In this document: piece by piece, positions 61,831 through 64,000 of the stretch
How the letters are laid out: the number at the start of each line of letters is the position of its first letter
Position numbering within the stretch: the stretch's first letter is position 1
Source of the DNA: Corallococcus sp. EGB
Lineage (GTDB): Bacteria; Myxococcota; Myxococcia; Myxococcales; Myxococcaceae
Direction: 5' to 3'
Assembly: GCF_019968905.1 (NCBI RefSeq)
Contig: NZ_CP079946.1
Location: 4,464,001 to 4,528,000, forward strand
DNA length: 64,000 nt
Notes under the pieces: model-generated
The model's input: only the letters and a program-made list of their open reading frames with translations
The model's database searches: none
Told to the model about the DNA's origin: nothing
Made by a program: the position numbers and the translations under genes

Positions 61831-62734
61831 CGTAGGAGGGCAGCTTCGCCGCGAGCGCGTCGATGGCGACGCGCACCCGCACGGGCAGGTGGGGTGTCGT
61901 GGGCCAGAGCGCGTGGACATCGAAGCAGAGGCTCGGCAGGTCCGTCAGCACGCGCACCAGCTTCTTGTCGCGCACGAGGTCCTGGATGAGCCAGCAGGGC
62001 AGCCACGCCAGCCCCATGCCCGCGACCGCTGCGTCCAGGATGGCCTCCAGGTCGTCGAAGCGCAACCGCGACTGGGGCACGAGCTCCACGTTCGAGCCGT
62101 CCTCCCGCGGAAAGAGCCACGAGCGGGTCGTCCCCGAGCGGACGTAGCGGATGGCCTCGTGCCCGGACAGCGCCTCCAGCGTGCGCGGCGTGCCGTGCTT
62201 GCGGAGGTACGCCGGGGACGCATACACGCTCATGCGCTGGAAGCCGACACGGCGCGCGGTGAGGCCGTCGCCCGCGGCGAGTCCCTGGATGCCGGCATTG
62301 CGGATGACCAGGTCGAAGCCGTCCTCAAGCAGGTCCACCAGGCGGTCGCTGAACGACAGGTCCAGCTCCAGCTTCGGGTGCGCGCGGGCAAGGTCGCGCA
62401 GGATGGGCGCGACGCAGTGGCGGCCGTAGATGACGGGCATGCTGACGCGCAGGCGGCCCGCGACCTCCTGCTTGCCGGACTCGAGCAGGGCCTCGCCCGC
62501 GCGAAGTTCGCCGAGAGCGCGCAGGCACCGTTCGTAGAAGACCTGTCCGTCCTGGGTCAGGCCCTGTGAGCGTGTGGTGCGGTGGAAGAGGCGCACGCCC
62601 AGCCGTTCCTCCAGCCGTGCCACCGTCTTGCCCACGGCGGAGCGCGACAGGTTCAGCTTCGCCGCGGCGGCGGAGAAGCCTCCGGCCTCCACGGCCTCCA
62701 CGAAGACGGCCACGCCTTGCAGGGGATCACTCAT
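61823..62734 (-). CDS. LysR-family transcriptional regulator
   Basis: 303 residues. The helix-turn-helix MSDPLQGVAVFVEAVEAGGF, SAAAAKLNLSRSAVGKTVAR is of the CrgA/DmlR subgroup, and the effector domain carries RVSMPVIYGRHCVAPILRDL and SFSDRLVDLLEDGFDLVIRN. It is divergent from an MDR dehydrogenase gene, with a TGTCGCC dyad in between, so it probably controls that enzyme. The ATG has no strong Shine-Dalgarno but gives the family N-terminus. Confidence 0.93.
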   Translation of the reverse strand: MSDPLQGVAVFVEAVEAGGFSAAAAKLNLSRSAVGKTVARLEERLGVRLFHRTTRSQGLTQDGQVFYERCLRALGELRAGEALLESGKQEVAGRLRVSMPVIYGRHCVAPILRDLARAHPKLELDLSFSDRLVDLLEDGFDLVIRNAGIQGLAAGDGLTARRVGFQRMSVYASPAYLRKHGTPRTLEALSGHEAIRYVRSGTTRSWLFPREDGSNVELVPQSRLRFDDLEAILDAAVAGMGLAWLPCWLIQDLVRDKKLVRVLTDLPSLCFDVHALWPTTPHLPVRVRVAIDALAAKLPSYVK

Positions 62735-62745
62735 GGTTCGTCCAT

Positions 62746-62785
62746 TGTCGCCCTGGTGGCGACAGTGAAAGGAAATCTTGTCGCC
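62746..62785. promoter_or_regulatory. TGTCGCC operator between LysR regulator and dehydrogenase
   Basis: TGTCGCC-CTGGT-GGCGACA (62746-62764) is a perfect dyad, and a third half-site TGTCGCC follows at 62779-62785. The centre-to-centre layout (dyad plus one extra half) is common for LysR regulatory and activation sites. It lies 12 nt before the regulator start and about 75 nt before the dehydrogenase start. Confidence 0.5.
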
Positions 62786-62860
62786 ACCGGAGAAATTCCT
62801 TCGCCAATACCTTCCCCCGCGAACCCGTTGCAAGGAGCCGTGCGCGTGGAGACTTCGACG

Positions 62861-63874
62861 ATGAAGCGGTGGGAGCTGGATGCGGTGGGACGTGATGGGC
62901 CGCACCTGCGGACCGTGACGGTTCCGGAGCCCCGGCCGGGCGAGGTGCTGGTGAAGGTGGCGGCGGTGTCGCTGAACTACCGGGACCTGCTCGTCCTCGA
63001 GAGCGGGATGGGGCTGTCGCTGACGTTCCCGTTCACGCCGGGCTCGGACCTGGCGGGCGTGGTGACGGCGGTGGGCGCGGGCGTGACGCGGTTCGCGGTG
63101 GGAGAGAAGGTCCTCTCCACGTTCTCACCCGGGCGCCTGGACGGGCCGGCGCTGGGGACGGCGCGCGTGCCTCCGTACAAGACGCTGGGCGGTGCGTATC
63201 CGGGTGTCCTCGCGGAGTACGTCGCGTTTCCGGAGGACTGGTTCGTGAAGGCGCCGGCCACGCTGGACGCGGGCGAAGCCAGCACGCTGCCATGCGCGGG
63301 GCTGACCGCGTGGACCGCGCTGGTCGAGTACGGCCCGGTGCGGCCGGGTCAGACGGTGCTGGTGCAGGGCACGGGCGGCGTGGCGCTGTTCGGGTTGCAG
63401 CTCGCGCGGGCTCAGGGCGCGGACGTCATCGTGACGTCGGGGAGCGACGAGAAGCTGGCGCGTGCGAAGGCGCTGGGCGCGACGCATGTCATCCACCGCG
63501 AGCGCGAGGACTGGGTGGAGGCCGTCTACCGCATCACGGGAGACCGGGGCGTGGACCACATCCTGGAGCTGGCGGGCGGCACGAACCTGGGCCGCTCCAT
63601 CGAAGCGGTGGCGCTGCACGGGACCCTCTCCGTCATTGGCGTGTTCGAGGGCTTCACGGTGACGGGGCCGTCCGGGCCGCTCCTGCTCAAGGAGCCGACC
63701 ATTCGAGGCATCAACGTGGGCACCCGGAGGTCGCTGGAGTCGCTGGTGCGCGCGGTGGACGCCACCGGGCTCAAGCCGGTCATCGACAAGCGCTATCCAC
63801 TGGAGGCGCTGCCCGCCGCCCTGGAGCACCTGCGCCGGGGAGCGTTCGGGAAGATCGTGCTAGAGTCCCACTGA
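62861..63874 (+). CDS. Zinc-independent MDR-type alcohol dehydrogenase / quinone oxidoreductase
   Basis: 337 residues of the medium-chain dehydrogenase superfamily: GroES-like N-terminal half (VSLNYRDLLVLESGMGLSLT, FTPGSDLAGVVTAVGAGVTR), then a Rossmann half with VLVQGTGGVALFGLQLA and TSGSDEKLARAKALGATHVI. The usual catalytic-zinc Cys and GHE motif are absent, so a quinone-oxidoreductase-like activity is likelier. The ATG at 62861 has GGAG 10 nt upstream; an in-frame GTG at 62846 behind AAGGAG is a real alternative. Divergent from a LysR regulator. Confidence 0.92.
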   Translation: MKRWELDAVGRDGPHLRTVTVPEPRPGEVLVKVAAVSLNYRDLLVLESGMGLSLTFPFTPGSDLAGVVTAVGAGVTRFAVGEKVLSTFSPGRLDGPALGTARVPPYKTLGGAYPGVLAEYVAFPEDWFVKAPATLDAGEASTLPCAGLTAWTALVEYGPVRPGQTVLVQGTGGVALFGLQLARAQGADVIVTSGSDEKLARAKALGATHVIHREREDWVEAVYRITGDRGVDHILELAGGTNLGRSIEAVALHGTLSVIGVFEGFTVTGPSGPLLLKEPTIRGINVGTRRSLESLVRAVDATGLKPVIDKRYPLEALPAALEHLRRGAFGKIVLESH

Positions 63875-63898
63875 ATCCCACGGGGTAGGGTGCGGCGC

Positions 63899-64000
63899 AT
63901 GTCACGCCGCTTCCACGCCGAGTCGTTGATCCTCGTGCTGCGCCACCTGGAGGCGCTGTTGCCCTCTGGCCCCGTCTCCATCGACGTGCCGGATCCGGAC
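63899..64000 (+). CDS. Start of a further gene, cut by the window end
   Basis: 34 codons open to the window end, beginning MSRRFHAESLILVLRHLEAL. The stretch is partly helical; no family can be recognised from so little. It is 24 nt downstream of the dehydrogenase stop on the same strand. The start is plausible but no strong Shine-Dalgarno is visible. Confidence 0.45.
   Translation, partial: MSRRFHAESLILVLRHLEALLPSGPVSIDVPDPD

Overview
The window is about 64 kb of very GC-rich DNA (roughly 70% G+C, strong G/C preference at third codon positions) and is densely packed with genes. It most likely comes from a myxobacterium close to Corallococcus/Myxococcus. This rests on gene content: an FeoA-free mix of Moco and lipoate genes, a PBP1C/alpha-2-macroglobulin pair, a DUF937-OmpA protein, tail-anchored low-complexity proteins, histone H1-like tails and many regulators. 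The assignment is an inference; no rRNA, tRNA, CRISPR array or transposase gene was recognised.

Layout. 1-5.4 kb: 3' part of thiC, a DUF4870 membrane protein, moaA, an HD-GYP response regulator and thiO. 5.4-12.9 kb: a complete histidine operon, hisG-D-C-H-A-B-F-N-IE, in which every junction overlaps by about 4 nt. It is preceded by a His-rich leader peptide and an intrinsic terminator, which together look like a classical attenuator. 13-20 kb: hypothetical proteins, lpdA, a WYL regulator divergent from an SDR enzyme, and a tail-anchored protein. 20-31 kb: a coupled envelope operon (alpha-2-macroglobulin lipoprotein, PBP1C, SpoIID-like protein), then a DUF937-OmpA protein. 31-38 kb: DUF72, lipA, a 2-oxoacid dehydrogenase E2, an AAA protein with a ClpX-like zinc ribbon, and a LipB-Nudix fusion, followed by an MBL hydrolase and ribA. 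39-46 kb: moeA, an H1-like multidomain protein, RNase R, a DUF3185 protein and a TPR lipoprotein. 46-52 kb: a BtuCDF-type importer, a polysaccharide deacetylase and a GH16 glucanase. 52-58 kb: an aldo/keto reductase and an FbpABC-type importer. 58-64 kb: an ECF41 sigma factor with its carboxymuconolactone-decarboxylase partner, two LysR regulators with an MFS exporter and an MDR dehydrogenase, and the start of a further gene.

Three places stand out. First, the his leader (5539-5730): 9 of 25 leader codons are His, the terminator lies just upstream of hisG, and a segment just past the His run can pair with the terminator's 5' arm. Second, the FbpABC-type operon is split by a segment of about 780 bp (54087-54868) filled with palindromes of the type GTCCGAC-W-GTCGGAC. 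Eight of its units are on an exact 39-bp period arranged as two 156-bp blocks. The segment is bounded on both sides by GCGATGA, so the flanking stop and start codons both sit in ATGA overlaps. Third, the Shine-Dalgarno and start codon of the GH16 gene lie inside one arm of a perfect 12-bp inverted repeat.

Lipoate metabolism is spread over lipA, lipB-Nudix, E2 and lpdA. Molybdenum cofactor genes (moaA, moeA) are single genes far apart. Most regulatory calls (operators, promoters) are by eye and have modest confidence.
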